From Microbulbifer agarilyticus (lineage in GTDB: Bacteria > Pseudomonadota > Gammaproteobacteria > Pseudomonadales > Cellvibrionaceae), in the NCBI RefSeq assembly GCF_019800665.1, contig NZ_JAHVKO010000006.1:184002-248001 (forward strand): a DNA stretch of 64,000 bases, given 5' to 3'. A model generated the notes under the pieces. It was given only the letters and a program-made list of their open reading frames with translations, was not told where the DNA came from and made no database searches. Below, piece by piece: positions 38,575 to 48,548 of the stretch; position 1 is the stretch's first letter, and every line of letters begins with the position of its first letter. A program made the position numbers and the translations under genes.

Positions 38575-41500
38575 ATGTATAAAAAATTGAATGTGAAAAA
38601 ATTCTATGCCGGACTGGCTGCCGCGGTAATGAGCCTGAGTGTTAGCCACAGTGCGATGTCGGTGGATATGGCGCAGAGCCCGCTGTTTCTCAGTGCGGGT
38701 TCTCCCCCGAATGTGATGTTTATTCTCGACGACTCGGGGTCCATGCAGTTTGAAATAACGCCAGAAGATTACCGTAGAAACACAGCGTTTATTTTCCCGC
38801 GCGCGGATAATGTTTATGGATCCGCGAATTTCAATCAGTCTAAGGACGCAAATTATCAGGTCGTCACCGCGGATGGCACCAATCCATACGGTGTTATGAT
38901 GCGTTCCCCGCAAATCAATAAAAGTTACTACGACCCCTCTATTACCTACGAGCCGTGGTTAAAACATGATGGGACTTTGTACTCGAATGCTAAGCCTGCC
39001 TGTGCCCTGCATAACCCCGATCATACGGGCGATTGTCCCACCGGAACCACAACAGTCAATGCAATAGCTCGGAACCTTACCGTAGAAAATACTAACTACA
39101 ACAATAATGGCTGGGTTAGTTGTAGCAAAGGCACCGATGGAAATGTCGCCTGCACCTCGACTGATGCAGCGCAGAAATACATGCCGGCAACTTATTACTG
39201 GTATAGCGGTACCGATGAGTGGGTTATTGGCAATTACACCAAGCAGGAGATTAAGCCTGGCGTTTCTACGTACACAGGACACGGTCGTGATGAACGCACC
39301 GACTGTATTGCTGGTAGCTGCACCTACGAACAGGAAATACAGAACTTTGCCAATTGGTATACCTATTATCGCTCGCGTACGCTGGCTGCTCGTGCGGGTA
39401 TCGGCCGCGCGTTCCAGGCGCAAGGGGAGGATTTGCGCGTTGGCTATGGAACAATCAATCAAGCAAATACAGCCGTCGATGGTGTGAACACTCGTACCAT
39501 CAAGGCGGGTGTGCGAGCTTTCTCTGGTACTAATCGCTCAACCTTTTTCGACAATTTATACCAGGGAGACGTCACCACTTCCGGCACGCCATTGCGACGT
39601 GCACTGGATGATGCGGGTCAATATTTTTCTCGTACGGATAACAAGGGGCCGTGGGGCCAGGACCCGGGAGTTGAGGATGACACGGCACACTTGGCCTGCC
39701 GCGCCAGCTATACCATCTTGATGACCGATGGTTACTGGAATTCAAGTCAAGCTGGTACGGCAGATGCTCGTAACAATGTGGATGGCACTGACGGTACGGA
39801 GATCACCGGACCCGACGGACAATCCTATACCTACAGTGCGGTATCTCCGTTTACCGACTCACACAGTAATACGGTTGCCGATGTGGCGATGTATTATTGG
39901 AAGAACGACCTGCGTACAGATCTTGACAATCAGGTGCCGGTGAAAGACGACACCATCGATCCTGCCTTTTGGCAGCATATGGTTACCTTCGGTGTGGCTT
40001 TTGGCGTTGAGGGATCGGTCAATAAAGATACCGCGTTTGCAGCAATTCAATCTGGTGCGACCGTAACTTGGCCTAATCCGAACAGTAACTCGGCAAAAGT
40101 AGATGACTTGCTGCACGCTTCCGTTAATGGCCGCGGTGGATTCTTTAGTGCCGCAGACCCTCAGTCTTTTGCTGAAGACCTGTCTGAAGTGCTGGAAAAC
40201 ATCGTTGGGCGTACAGATGGTTCTGCCTCCTCGGTAGCCACCAACTCCACCCGTCTCGGTACCGATACCGTGATTTATCAGGCTCGCTTTAACAGCACTG
40301 ACTGGAGCGGCGAAATCCGAGCATTGAACCTGAATAGTGACGGTAGTGTCGGGACTACGAAATGGCAGACTGAAAACGACGATTTTGCGAGTCCGGCCTT
40401 GCGGGATATCGTAACCCATAACGGTACGGCAGGTGTTGATTTTACCTGGGCAAACTTGACTGCCGCGCAACAAACTGCTTTGAAGGATGGCGGTACTGAT
40501 GCCCAGGGGCAGGAGCGCTTGAACTGGATTCGTGGTGCGGACGTTACCGGCTTGCGTGAACGCAGTTCGTTGCTGGGAGATATTGTGAACTCCAGTCCGG
40601 TATTTGCCGGTGATCAGAAGTACAACTTCAGTAACCTTTCCGAAGCGCTGGGTGGCCTCGCTTACGATAATTACTATTCCAGTCAGAAGGAAAATCGTCG
40701 CCAGGTTATTTACGTCGGTGCCAATGACGGCATGCTGCACGCATTCGATGCCTCTACCGGTGAGGAGCTATTTGCCTATATACCTTCGGGTGTCTATGAA
40801 CAGCTGGCCAACATAGCTGAAACTGATTACGGTAGCACGACTAACCCGCACGCTTATAGTATGGACGGCAAGCTGTTTGTGGGTGATGCCTTTGTAAATG
40901 GTGCTTGGAAGAACATCTTGGTTGGCTCTTTGGGGGCCGGCGGTCGCGGTATCTTTGCTTTGGATGTCACCAATCCTGACGGTTTCGATGCGTCAGACGT
41001 ATTGTTCGAATTAACCGAGGCGGATTTCCCCGGTATTGGCAATATCACCGGCGAGCCCCTGATCGCACCGACCAATGATGGCTGGAAACTGATTTTTGGC
41101 AATGGCTACAACTCTGAAAATGACCGAGCGCGCCTGTTTGCCGTGGACTTAGAAAATCCGCTGACCGAAACTCAGGTGATCGAAGTAAATGATACCGGTA
41201 ACAATGGTCTCGCAGGGCCTGCGTTGATTGCCAATGCCGATGGTGAAGTGATCACCGCCTACGCGGGCGACCTGCTCGGCAATATGTGGAAATTCGATCT
41301 CAGTGCAAACAATGCGAGTAACTGGGACGTGGCCTTATCCCAGGGGCAAACCAATTTACCGCTGTTTACTGCGGTAGACTCGAGCGGCAACCCACAGCCG
41401 ATTACCTCTACGCCGACGCTTGGCCTCAATGGTGAAATGGACAACGCAATCATGGTCTACTTCGGTACCGGCCAGTATATGGCGAGTACCGATAACGCTG

Positions 41501-42018
41501 TGGGCACTGTAATCAATAGCTTCTACGCGATTGCCGATGAGGATGCTCAGGTCACTGGTCGTGATCAATTGTTCCAAAAAACCATTTCCACAGAGGCCGA
41601 TGGCGTGCGCGAGGTGGCAGGAAACACGGATACCAGCTTTTGGGAAACCAAAAAAGGCTGGTACCTTGACCTGTCATACTCTGGTGGTGTTACGGGCGAA
41701 CGCGTGATCAGTAAGCCGCTGTTGGTTTACGATCGCCTTCTGTTCCCAACCACCATTACCTCAACGGACCCCTGTTCCTTTGGTGGTAGCGGCTGGCTAA
41801 TGGAACTGGTGGCGGTAGGTGACCGTTACGAGGGGCACAGTATCTTCGGCGAAGACGGTGTGGAAGTGGATTATGCGGTAATTAGTTATTCGGAAATCAT
41901 CCGCAGCGGTGAAAAGGCCTATCTGCCCACAAGTAATATTCGCGGCGATGTGGCCGTGCCGGAAGGTGGTTTCCCAACCGAGGCGGTTGGCCGTATGTCC
42001 TGGCGTCAGTTGCGATAA
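38575..42018 (+). CDS. pilY1: Type IV pilus tip adhesin/mechanosensor PilY1
   Basis: 1147 residues. Signal peptide (about 1-29). A von Willebrand A-like N-terminal domain has MIDAS motif DDSGS (52-56) right after maturation, and the divergent vWA core continues to about residue 530. The C-terminal PilY1 beta-propeller (about 660-1100) shows VIYVGANDGMLHAFDASTGEELFAYIPSG and AYAGDLLGNMWKFD. It sits at the pilus tip and works in adhesion, retraction control and surface sensing. The loop before AYAGD (ALIANADGEV) is poor in acidic residues. No pilY2 follows; pilE is next after 26 bases. Confidence 0.93.
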   Translation: MYKKLNVKKFYAGLAAAVMSLSVSHSAMSVDMAQSPLFLSAGSPPNVMFILDDSGSMQFEITPEDYRRNTAFIFPRADNVYGSANFNQSKDANYQVVTADGTNPYGVMMRSPQINKSYYDPSITYEPWLKHDGTLYSNAKPACALHNPDHTGDCPTGTTTVNAIARNLTVENTNYNNNGWVSCSKGTDGNVACTSTDAAQKYMPATYYWYSGTDEWVIGNYTKQEIKPGVSTYTGHGRDERTDCIAGSCTYEQEIQNFANWYTYYRSRTLAARAGIGRAFQAQGEDLRVGYGTINQANTAVDGVNTRTIKAGVRAFSGTNRSTFFDNLYQGDVTTSGTPLRRALDDAGQYFSRTDNKGPWGQDPGVEDDTAHLACRASYTILMTDGYWNSSQAGTADARNNVDGTDGTEITGPDGQSYTYSAVSPFTDSHSNTVADVAMYYWKNDLRTDLDNQVPVKDDTIDPAFWQHMVTFGVAFGVEGSVNKDTAFAAIQSGATVTWPNPNSNSAKVDDLLHASVNGRGGFFSAADPQSFAEDLSEVLENIVGRTDGSASSVATNSTRLGTDTVIYQARFNSTDWSGEIRALNLNSDGSVGTTKWQTENDDFASPALRDIVTHNGTAGVDFTWANLTAAQQTALKDGGTDAQGQERLNWIRGADVTGLRERSSLLGDIVNSSPVFAGDQKYNFSNLSEALGGLAYDNYYSSQKENRRQVIYVGANDGMLHAFDASTGEELFAYIPSGVYEQLANIAETDYGSTTNPHAYSMDGKLFVGDAFVNGAWKNILVGSLGAGGRGIFALDVTNPDGFDASDVLFELTEADFPGIGNITGEPLIAPTNDGWKLIFGNGYNSENDRARLFAVDLENPLTETQVIEVNDTGNNGLAGPALIANADGEVITAYAGDLLGNMWKFDLSANNASNWDVALSQGQTNLPLFTAVDSSGNPQPITSTPTLGLNGEMDNAIMVYFGTGQYMASTDNAVGTVINSFYAIADEDAQVTGRDQLFQKTISTEADGVREVAGNTDTSFWETKKGWYLDLSYSGGVTGERVISKPLLVYDRLLFPTTITSTDPCSFGGSGWLMELVAVGDRYEGHSIFGEDGVEVDYAVISYSEIIRSGEKAYLPTSNIRGDVAVPEGGFPTEAVGRMSWRQLR

Positions 42019-42044
42019 GCTTTACAAAGGTTGAGATTCAAAAA

Positions 42045-42461
42045 ATGCAAAAACAAACCGGTTTTACCTTAATTGAACTGTTGATAGTTATCGCAATTAT
42101 GGGAGTTATTTCTGCAATTGCTTACCCTTCCTATATGGATTCCGTGCGCAAAAGTAATCGCGCGGATGCCAAGGCCGCATTAAACGATGTGGCGCATCGC
42201 TTACAGCGTTGCTTCACCACTTATAGCAGTTATGACAGCGTAAATTGCTCGGTGGCGACCACATTAAAAGATGGTGGTGGAATTGCTTCCGGTGAGGGTA
42301 TGTACAATGTGACTGCCAATTATGATGCGACTAGCTATACGCTTACAGCGACGCCTGTCGCCGGTACTACACAGGCTTTGGATAGTAAGTGTGGGAGTCT
42401 GACGCTGACCAACGCAGGGGTGCGCAATGCGAGCGGCCCGCATGGCACTGATTGTTGGTAA
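42045..42461 (+). CDS. pilE: Type IV pilus minor pilin PilE
   Basis: 138 residues. Leader MQKQTG/FTLIELLIVIAIMGVISAIAYPSY, the PilE-type YMDSVRKSNRADAKAALNDVAHRLQRCFTTY segment, and a C-terminal CGSLTLTNAG...GTDCW disulfide region. Last gene of the minor pilin operon; followed by a bidirectional terminator shared with pilR. Confidence 0.93.
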   Translation: MQKQTGFTLIELLIVIAIMGVISAIAYPSYMDSVRKSNRADAKAALNDVAHRLQRCFTTYSSYDSVNCSVATTLKDGGGIASGEGMYNVTANYDATSYTLTATPVAGTTQALDSKCGSLTLTNAGVRNASGPHGTDCW

Positions 42462-42479
42462 TCTGGGCCGAGTGTTTAC

Positions 42480-42507
42480 GAATAACCCGGCTTTTGCCGG
42501 GTTATTC
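42480..42507. terminator. Bidirectional hairpin between pilE and pilR
   Basis: GAATAACCCGGC (42480-42491) and GCCGGGTTATTC (42496-42507) form a perfect 12-bp stem with a TTTT loop. The right arm includes the pilR stop codon (42502-42504). T-runs are short on both sides. Confidence 0.75.
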
Positions 42508-43932
42508 GCTTTCCAATCCTAATTTTTTTAGTCGGTATCGCAGTGAGCGAAAACTGATCCCAAGTTTTGCGGCAGCAGCTGTTTTGTTCCAGCGGGTCTG
42601 GCTGAGCGCCAATTCAATGGCATCGCGCTCAATGGTCTCCAGGAAGTCGTCCAGCGTTTCGTGATCGGCTGCGCTAAATTGACCGGGGTAGGTGGCTTGC
42701 TCGCTAATGGCGTGAGCGCTATTACCCCGCTCGTCGTATTCGCTGTTCGATGAGGGTGGGGGAGAGGTCGCCGGGAGTATCTGGGGTCCACCGCCCAGAT
42801 CCAGATCTTGCGGGCGAATGGTGCTGGACTCACACAGTGTCAGCGCCCGCTCAAGAATATTTTCGAGCTCGCGCAAGTTACCGGGGAAGGAGTAGCAAAG
42901 CAGTGAATTCAGCGCTTCCTGGCTGACGCGAGGAGTGCCCCCCCTCTGATTTTCGTTTAACCTGCGCAACAGAAAGCGTGTTAGTAATGGTACGTCTTCA
43001 GCCCTGTCTCGCAGTGGTGGTACCACGAGGTCAATTACATTTAGTCGGAAGTACAGGTCACTGCGGAAGTGGCCGCTGCGGGTGAGCGTAGAAAGCAATT
43101 TTCGTGTGCTGCTGATAACGCGCACGTCGAGAGGGGTTGGACTGTTATGCGCGCTCGCAGGTAGGCGCTTCTCTTCAATGACCTGTACCAGCTTTCCCTG
43201 TATCTCTTTCGGCAGCTCGGCGATTTCGTCGAAAAAAACCGTACCGCCATTGGCCGCAGCCAGAAGTCCTTCGTTGTCACCGTTACTATCCTTGCTGCCA
43301 AACAATACGCGCTCAAACTGCTCCCCAGGAATACTTGAGCAGTGCACCGTGACAAATGCTTTATCGGATCTGGGGCCCAGTTGGTGAATACAGCGCGCTG
43401 TGAGCTCCTTACCGGCACCGGCCTCTCCGAAAAGGTGGACGGGTGCATTGCTTCGCGCAACTTTTTCGATTTTAGTGCGCAGTGCCTGTATGGCGACTGA
43501 TTGCCCTTGCAGCAGCGCTGGAAATTCCTGCTTTTTCAGGAACCGATCCTCACCCAGGCGCAGAGCCATTTGTACCAGTGTGCGCAGGCGCGCGAGGTTA
43601 ACGGGCTTGCTGACAAAATCGAATGCGCCGAGCTTAAGTGCGGCAATAGCCGTATCCATATTGCCGTGGGCGGTGATCACTGCAGCGGGGAGGGTGCGAT
43701 CCGCGGGGAGGTTTTGGATTGTTTCTACCAGTTCCAGCCCGTCACCGTCAGGCAGGCGCATATCCGTCAGGCAGAAATCGTACTGTTTTTCCTGCAGTCG
43801 TCGACGCGCCTCCGCAACTGACATTGCAATATCTGCGCGCACATGCATGCGCTGCAGCGTCATGGAGATCAGGTCACAAATATCTGGTTCGTCATCGACA
43901 ACCAGGGCAATGGGTTGACGGTCGGTCATCAT
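42502..43932 (-). CDS. pilR: Sigma-54-dependent response regulator PilR
   Basis: 476 residues. Receiver domain (VVDDEPD, phosphoacceptor Asp in LTDMRLPDGDG), AAA+ sigma-54 activator domain (GEAGAGKELTARCIH Walker A, GTVFFDEIAELP Walker B; the usual GAFTGA loop region reads GSKDSNGDNEGLL), and a C-terminal Fis-type helix-turn-helix (WNKTAAAAKLGISFRSLRYRLKKL). In pseudomonads it switches on pilA with RpoN. Loss of a clear GAFTGA loop would weaken contact with sigma-54 and is worth checking. Lies 37 bases after pilS. Confidence 0.9.
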   Translation of the reverse strand: MMTDRQPIALVVDDEPDICDLISMTLQRMHVRADIAMSVAEARRRLQEKQYDFCLTDMRLPDGDGLELVETIQNLPADRTLPAAVITAHGNMDTAIAALKLGAFDFVSKPVNLARLRTLVQMALRLGEDRFLKKQEFPALLQGQSVAIQALRTKIEKVARSNAPVHLFGEAGAGKELTARCIHQLGPRSDKAFVTVHCSSIPGEQFERVLFGSKDSNGDNEGLLAAANGGTVFFDEIAELPKEIQGKLVQVIEEKRLPASAHNSPTPLDVRVISSTRKLLSTLTRSGHFRSDLYFRLNVIDLVVPPLRDRAEDVPLLTRFLLRRLNENQRGGTPRVSQEALNSLLCYSFPGNLRELENILERALTLCESSTIRPQDLDLGGGPQILPATSPPPSSNSEYDERGNSAHAISEQATYPGQFSAADHETLDDFLETIERDAIELALSQTRWNKTAAAAKLGISFRSLRYRLKKLGLESE

Positions 43933-43969
43933 GTTCAGCGTTATTATTGATCGACAATCAGAAACGTCG

Positions 43970-45658
43970 TTAGAAAATCTGCTCGGTGCTGGCGAAATCT
44001 ATTCGGAAGCAGCTGCGATTTTTGGGGTCTCTGCAGTAGTACAGGTTTGCCCGATTAGATTCGCATAATTCCCGCGCAATATATAGTCCCAGGCCGGCAC
44101 CGGTTGCTGCAGTTGTGAAAAAAGGCTCAAAAATTTTGTCTTTGTGCTCTTCTGTTACACCGTCCCCCAAGTCGATAAAATCCAGTTGCGCGCACTCACG
44201 GCTCGGGTTAAACCGGATAGCGATTTCTGCAACGGAGCGTCCCAGCGCTTGGTGGGAGTGTCGCACAGCGTTGTTACATAAATTGGTCGCAACCTGCGCC
44301 ATTTGATTGGGGTCAAACCGTGCGTGTACCGGTGTGTCAGGACTAGTGAGCGTTACTTGGTACTGGTGATTGGTTTCTCGCTGGTACTCTTCCAAAAATG
44401 TGGTGGCCCATTGGCGAAGATCATGCATGGCTGTTTTTGGGGCCTGGCGGCGCGACAGCTGCATAACATTTTCGATGATCTGATTAACCCGTTGGCTGTG
44501 ACGTCCGATAATCTCCGTCAGTTGGCGATCTTCACCGCTGATAGACTCGGACTCCGAGAGTAGCTCGGCCGCGTGATTGATTGCGCTGAGGGGATTGCGT
44601 ACTTCGTGGGCAATGGAGCCGGTGAGCCGGCCAAGGGAGGCCAGTTTGAGTTGTTGTGCTTGCTGGGTCAGTTTGCGGTTGTCCTCCAGGAATACCAGCG
44701 AGCTGTCGGAAGTGTCGCCACTTAACGCGGTGACACTGGCCCGGATTTCGCTGCCAGGGTCTCCCTGAACGATACCACTGGTTGTACCGGGTTGATGACG
44801 CAGTTCGGCCAAATGCATAAGCAGGTCGCCCTCGAGGCCGCTGTCCTGTAGTTGTTTTGGGCCCAGTAGCTGGCGCGCGGCACGGTTGATCAGCTCGGGT
44901 TCTCCCGACGCATTCAGCACCATCACACCGGTGCGCATTTGCGCCACAATTTGCTGGGTCAGGCGCTGCAGCCGCGCGGCCTGCCTACGCTGTTGCTCCG
45001 CTTTTTCGTTTGCCAGCTGGATATGGGTGGAAAGGTATTGCAGTGCGGTCACACTGGTGAAAAGCAGAATACCGAGACTGCCTGCCGACACGATATCCTG
45101 AGTATCGGCCCGTTCATTAAAGGTGTTTAGTACATGCTGGCCAATGACCGCCATACTGGCGATTGCCGCCAGGAAGGCGCTCATGCGCCGGTCTAGTAGC
45201 AGTGAGCCTACCGCACAGGTTGTTAACAGCAGGTAGCCAATGCCGGAATCGAGCCCACCGCTTGCCTGGATCAATAATAAAAAGGCGAGGATATCGCAGC
45301 CGAGAATGCTGCCGATACGCCGGGGCGATGTGCGGAATCGACTGGGGTAGAGGAAGATAATCCAGGCGATATTCAGGATCGAATAGCTGATGGCGGTGTT
45401 CAAATAGAGTGCCGGGAACAGGGTGCCGACGGAACCGCGGCTAATGCCGGAGATGAAAAGCCCGAGCAGGACGAGGCTCATGGCAACCCGGTACCAGGCG
45501 TAGATCTTCAGCAGGTCCCGCTGGCGCAGGCGTAATTGCCTGGGGGTTGGGCTCCCATTGCTCTTATTGTCTGCGGTGGTTTCTGTAGCCGTAGCGGATG
45601 GCATGGAAAAACCCGAAGCACTCGCGAGCTGGTTGGCCGCTGGGGATTGGTCGCTCAC
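43970..45658 (-). CDS. pilS: Sensor histidine kinase PilS
   Basis: 562 residues. Polar N-terminus (1-48), six membrane spans (about 52-215), PAS-like domain (GVMVLNASGEPELINRAARQLLG), HisKA box GSIAHEVRNPLSAI, and HATPase_c (NLCNNAVRHS, DLGDGV, GAGLGLYIARELCE). It senses inner-membrane pilin levels in P. aeruginosa and signals to PilR. Divergent from nadE. Confidence 0.92.
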   Translation of the reverse strand: MSDQSPAANQLASASGFSMPSATATETTADNKSNGSPTPRQLRLRQRDLLKIYAWYRVAMSLVLLGLFISGISRGSVGTLFPALYLNTAISYSILNIAWIIFLYPSRFRTSPRRIGSILGCDILAFLLLIQASGGLDSGIGYLLLTTCAVGSLLLDRRMSAFLAAIASMAVIGQHVLNTFNERADTQDIVSAGSLGILLFTSVTALQYLSTHIQLANEKAEQQRRQAARLQRLTQQIVAQMRTGVMVLNASGEPELINRAARQLLGPKQLQDSGLEGDLLMHLAELRHQPGTTSGIVQGDPGSEIRASVTALSGDTSDSSLVFLEDNRKLTQQAQQLKLASLGRLTGSIAHEVRNPLSAINHAAELLSESESISGEDRQLTEIIGRHSQRVNQIIENVMQLSRRQAPKTAMHDLRQWATTFLEEYQRETNHQYQVTLTSPDTPVHARFDPNQMAQVATNLCNNAVRHSHQALGRSVAEIAIRFNPSRECAQLDFIDLGDGVTEEHKDKIFEPFFTTAATGAGLGLYIARELCESNRANLYYCRDPKNRSCFRIDFASTEQIF

Positions 45659-45757
45659 TTTTTATTCTCTTGGTGTGAGTAGGTTCTTGCCCCAGCAGAT
45701 ATTGTGCGCTTTCGCTGCGTGGCTACAATAGCGGCCTCAACGCAATGGGGTTACAAG

Positions 45758-47386
45758 ATGTCTACTTTGCAGCTAGTGCTGGCGCAAATCAATCTAATGG
45801 TGGGGGATATCCCGGGCAATACCGACCAAGTGGTCGAGATCGCTCGCCGGGCGCGCCGCGAACACGGTGCCGATCTGGTTCTGTTTCCGGAGCTAACCCT
45901 GTGTGGTTACCCGCCCGAAGACCTGCTGCTGCGCCCCAGTATGCAAAAGCGTATCGACGATGCCCTGAACCAGTTGCAGGAAGCGGCGCTTCCCTGCGCG
46001 GTACTGGTGGGGTACCCCCGTGTGGTAGGCGGCACCGTGCTCAACATGGCGGGGCTGATTCAGGATGGCAAGCTGGTTGCCGAGTACGCCAAGCAGAAGC
46101 TCCCCAATTACCAGGTCTTTGACGAGCTGCGCTACTTTGCCCACGGTGACCAGCCGTGTGTGGTGGACATCAAAGGCATTCCCACTGCGATTACCATTTG
46201 TGAGGACATTTGGCACCCGGAGCCCGTGGCGCAGGCCAAGCATTCCGGTGCCAAGCTGATGCTGAATATCAATGCCTCTCCCTTCCATCGTGGCAAGGCC
46301 GCCGAGCGCCTGGCGCTGCTGGGGCGCCAGGCACAGGCCGGTGACATGCCGATTGTCTACGTCAATTCCGTTGGCGGTCAAGACGAGCTGGTATTTGATG
46401 GTGGCTCCTTTGCCGTGGATAAAGACGGCAGTCTGCGCGGGCGGGCTCCCGAGTTTATCGAGAGCCTGCTGCCGGTCACGGTAGAGGCCGACGGCGACGA
46501 AGTGAGCATCGCCCAGGGCAACGACGCGGAGCCTCTGGAAGACCTCGCCTCGGTGTATCAGGCGCTGGTATTGGGGGTGCGTGACTATGTGAATAAGAAT
46601 GGCTTCAGGGGTGTGGTCCTGGGGCTGTCTGGCGGTATCGATTCCGCGTTGACCCTGGCGATCGCGGTGGACGCGCTCGGCCCGGATCGCGTGGAGGCGG
46701 TGATGATGCCGTTCCGCTACACCTCCGATCTGTCGAAAAATGATGCGGCGGATCAGGCGCACCGCCTGGGTATTCATTACCGGGTGATCGGCATTGAGGG
46801 GATCTTCGATGCGGCCATGGCGGCGCTGGCCAAAGAGTTTGAAGGCAGCGAACGGGATACCACCGAGGAAAACCTGCAGGCCCGCGCCCGCGGTATGTTG
46901 TTGATGGCCATCTCCAACAAAAAGGGTTACATGGTGCTGACCACCGGCAACAAGAGCGAGATGGCCGTGGGCTATGCCACGCTCTATGGGGACATGGTGG
47001 GCGGCTACAACGCCCTGAAAGACGTGCCGAAAATCCTGGTGTATGCCCTGTCTCGCTACCGCAATTCGGTGTCCGAGGTAATCCCGGAAACCGTGATAAC
47101 CCGCGAGCCGAGCGCTGAGCTGGCGCCAGATCAGGTGGATTCCGACAGCCTGCCGCCCTACGAGATTCTGGATGAAATTTTGCGCCTCTACGTGGATCAC
47201 GACTACAGCGCCGAGACGATCATCGGCAAAGGGTTTGATCGGGACGTCGTTATGCGTGTGGTGCGCCTGGTGGATCGCAATGAATACAAGCGCCGCCAGG
47301 CGGCGGTAGGGGTGCGCATCTCCGAGCGCGGCTTCGGCCGCGACCGGCGCTACCCGATCACCAATGGCTGGCAGGCCGGCGAGTAA
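45758..47386 (+). CDS. nadE: Glutamine-dependent NAD+ synthetase
   Basis: 542 residues. N-terminal nitrilase-type glutaminase with Glu in LFPELTLCGYPPEDLLL, Lys in AKQKLPNY and Cys in TICEDIW; C-terminal synthetase with the PP-loop LGLSGGIDSALTLA and NKSEMAVGYATLYGD. Last step of NAD synthesis, using glutamine nitrogen. The ATG at 45758 (MSTLQLVLAQIN) matches the family start; an in-frame ATG at 45704 would add 18 residues. This gene is not between pilS and bamD in P. aeruginosa. Confidence 0.95.
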   Translation: MSTLQLVLAQINLMVGDIPGNTDQVVEIARRARREHGADLVLFPELTLCGYPPEDLLLRPSMQKRIDDALNQLQEAALPCAVLVGYPRVVGGTVLNMAGLIQDGKLVAEYAKQKLPNYQVFDELRYFAHGDQPCVVDIKGIPTAITICEDIWHPEPVAQAKHSGAKLMLNINASPFHRGKAAERLALLGRQAQAGDMPIVYVNSVGGQDELVFDGGSFAVDKDGSLRGRAPEFIESLLPVTVEADGDEVSIAQGNDAEPLEDLASVYQALVLGVRDYVNKNGFRGVVLGLSGGIDSALTLAIAVDALGPDRVEAVMMPFRYTSDLSKNDAADQAHRLGIHYRVIGIEGIFDAAMAALAKEFEGSERDTTEENLQARARGMLLMAISNKKGYMVLTTGNKSEMAVGYATLYGDMVGGYNALKDVPKILVYALSRYRNSVSEVIPETVITREPSAELAPDQVDSDSLPPYEILDEILRLYVDHDYSAETIIGKGFDRDVVMRVVRLVDRNEYKRRQAAVGVRISERGFGRDRRYPITNGWQAGE

Positions 47387-47428
47387 CCAATAGGTTCTTG
47401 CCAATAGGCCGCTGACCGCCGCCCAATA

Positions 47429-47466
47429 AAAAGCCCCCGTTACTTGCGTAGCGGGGGCTTTTTTGT
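47429..47466. terminator. Bidirectional terminator between nadE and bamD
   Basis: AAGCCCCCG (47431-47439) and CGGGGGCTT (47452-47460) pair, extended by TAC/GTA inside, with A-run and T-run flanks. Confidence 0.92.
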
Positions 47467-47475
47467 GTTTGCGGA

Positions 47476-48423
47476 TTACTGCAGTTCCGGCGGCAGGGGC
47501 GCCTGCTCGCGCTGGAACTCGGCATTGTAGAGTTCGCGGCTGTCGAAGCCTCTGGGGTCGGACTTCTCGAACAGGCCCAGAGTGATACGGTGCAGAAAGC
47601 TGCGACCGCTGGCGCCGGCGTAGTACTTGTAGTTAAAGCTGCCATCGCTGCGGAAGGCCGGGTGATCCGGGTAGTTATCCTGCAGTACTGCCAGAGAGGT
47701 GGACTCCAGCTGGGGCATCTCCAACAGGTGGTAGGCCTGAACCATCACCGCCAGCGCATCCGGTACCGACGGAGTCTGCTGGAAGTTCTCCACCACAAAG
47801 CGGCCGCGATTTGCCGAGGCCAGATAGGCACCGCGTTTGAAGTAGTAGTTGGCCACATGGATCTCGTAGCGCGCCAGCAGGTTACGCAGGTGGATCATGC
47901 GTTTCTGCGCATCCGGGGCATAGCGGCTCTCCGGGTAGCGCGCCATCAACTGGGCGAAATACGCGAAAGATTCCCGTGCCGAGCCGGGGTCGCGGCGGGT
48001 CATATCTGTGGGCAGGAAGCGCTCGAACAGGCCACTGCCTTCGGTAAACGAGGCCAGGCCTTTCATGTAGTAGGCGTAATCTACATTGCGATGCTGGGGG
48101 TGCAGGCGGATAAAGCGGTCCGCCGCAGAAATAGCCGCATCGTTCTGGTAGTCGCGGTAGTAGGCGTAGATCAGCTCCAACTGGGCCTGCTCGGCGTAGT
48201 TACCAAACGGGAAGTTATCTTCCAGCGCCCGCAGATTCTTGATGGCCATTTCCCACTGGCTGGAGCGGAGCTGCCGCTGGGCCGCTTCATAGAAGGCTTG
48301 CTCGGTACGGTTTCCGCTGGGCAGGCCCTCTTCTTCTTCGTCCGTACTGGCGCACGAAGCCACCAATACGGCAAGAAGTGCCATAAATAGGGTTTTCCAG
48401 GCCTGATTATTCCAAGACCACAT
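47476..48423 (-). CDS. bamD: Outer membrane assembly lipoprotein BamD
   Basis: 315 residues. Lipoprotein signal with lipobox VASC (Cys near 24), followed by tetratricopeptide repeats ([79 protein letters not shown]). BamD is the essential partner of BamA in beta-barrel insertion. The C-terminus is longer than in E. coli (about 245 aa) but near the pseudomonad length. I chose the ATG at 48423; ATGs at 48441 and 48483 are possible but would lengthen the signal. Divergent from rluD as in other gammaproteobacteria. Confidence 0.94.
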   Translation of the reverse strand: MWSWNNQAWKTLFMALLAVLVASCASTDEEEEGLPSGNRTEQAFYEAAQRQLRSSQWEMAIKNLRALEDNFPFGNYAEQAQLELIYAYYRDYQNDAAISAADRFIRLHPQHRNVDYAYYMKGLASFTEGSGLFERFLPTDMTRRDPGSARESFAYFAQLMARYPESRYAPDAQKRMIHLRNLLARYEIHVANYYFKRGAYLASANRGRFVVENFQQTPSVPDALAVMVQAYHLLEMPQLESTSLAVLQDNYPDHPAFRSDGSFNYKYYAGASGRSFLHRITLGLFEKSDPRGFDSRELYNAEFQREQAPLPPELQ

Positions 48424-48548
48424 GGCCCCTCGCTCTATCATTATTCGTCTCAACCTTATTAAACTAGCCGCCCAAAAATTCACTGGGGGCCGAAGGGCAG
48501 CTATTTAACCACAGCGCCTCGCCAGCCCAAAGTATTAGACCCTCTCGG

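Noticed and set aside
45893..47404. 503-codon minus-strand frame over nadE
   Set aside because: Antisense to nadE; His/Arg/Gln-rich shadow with no domain.
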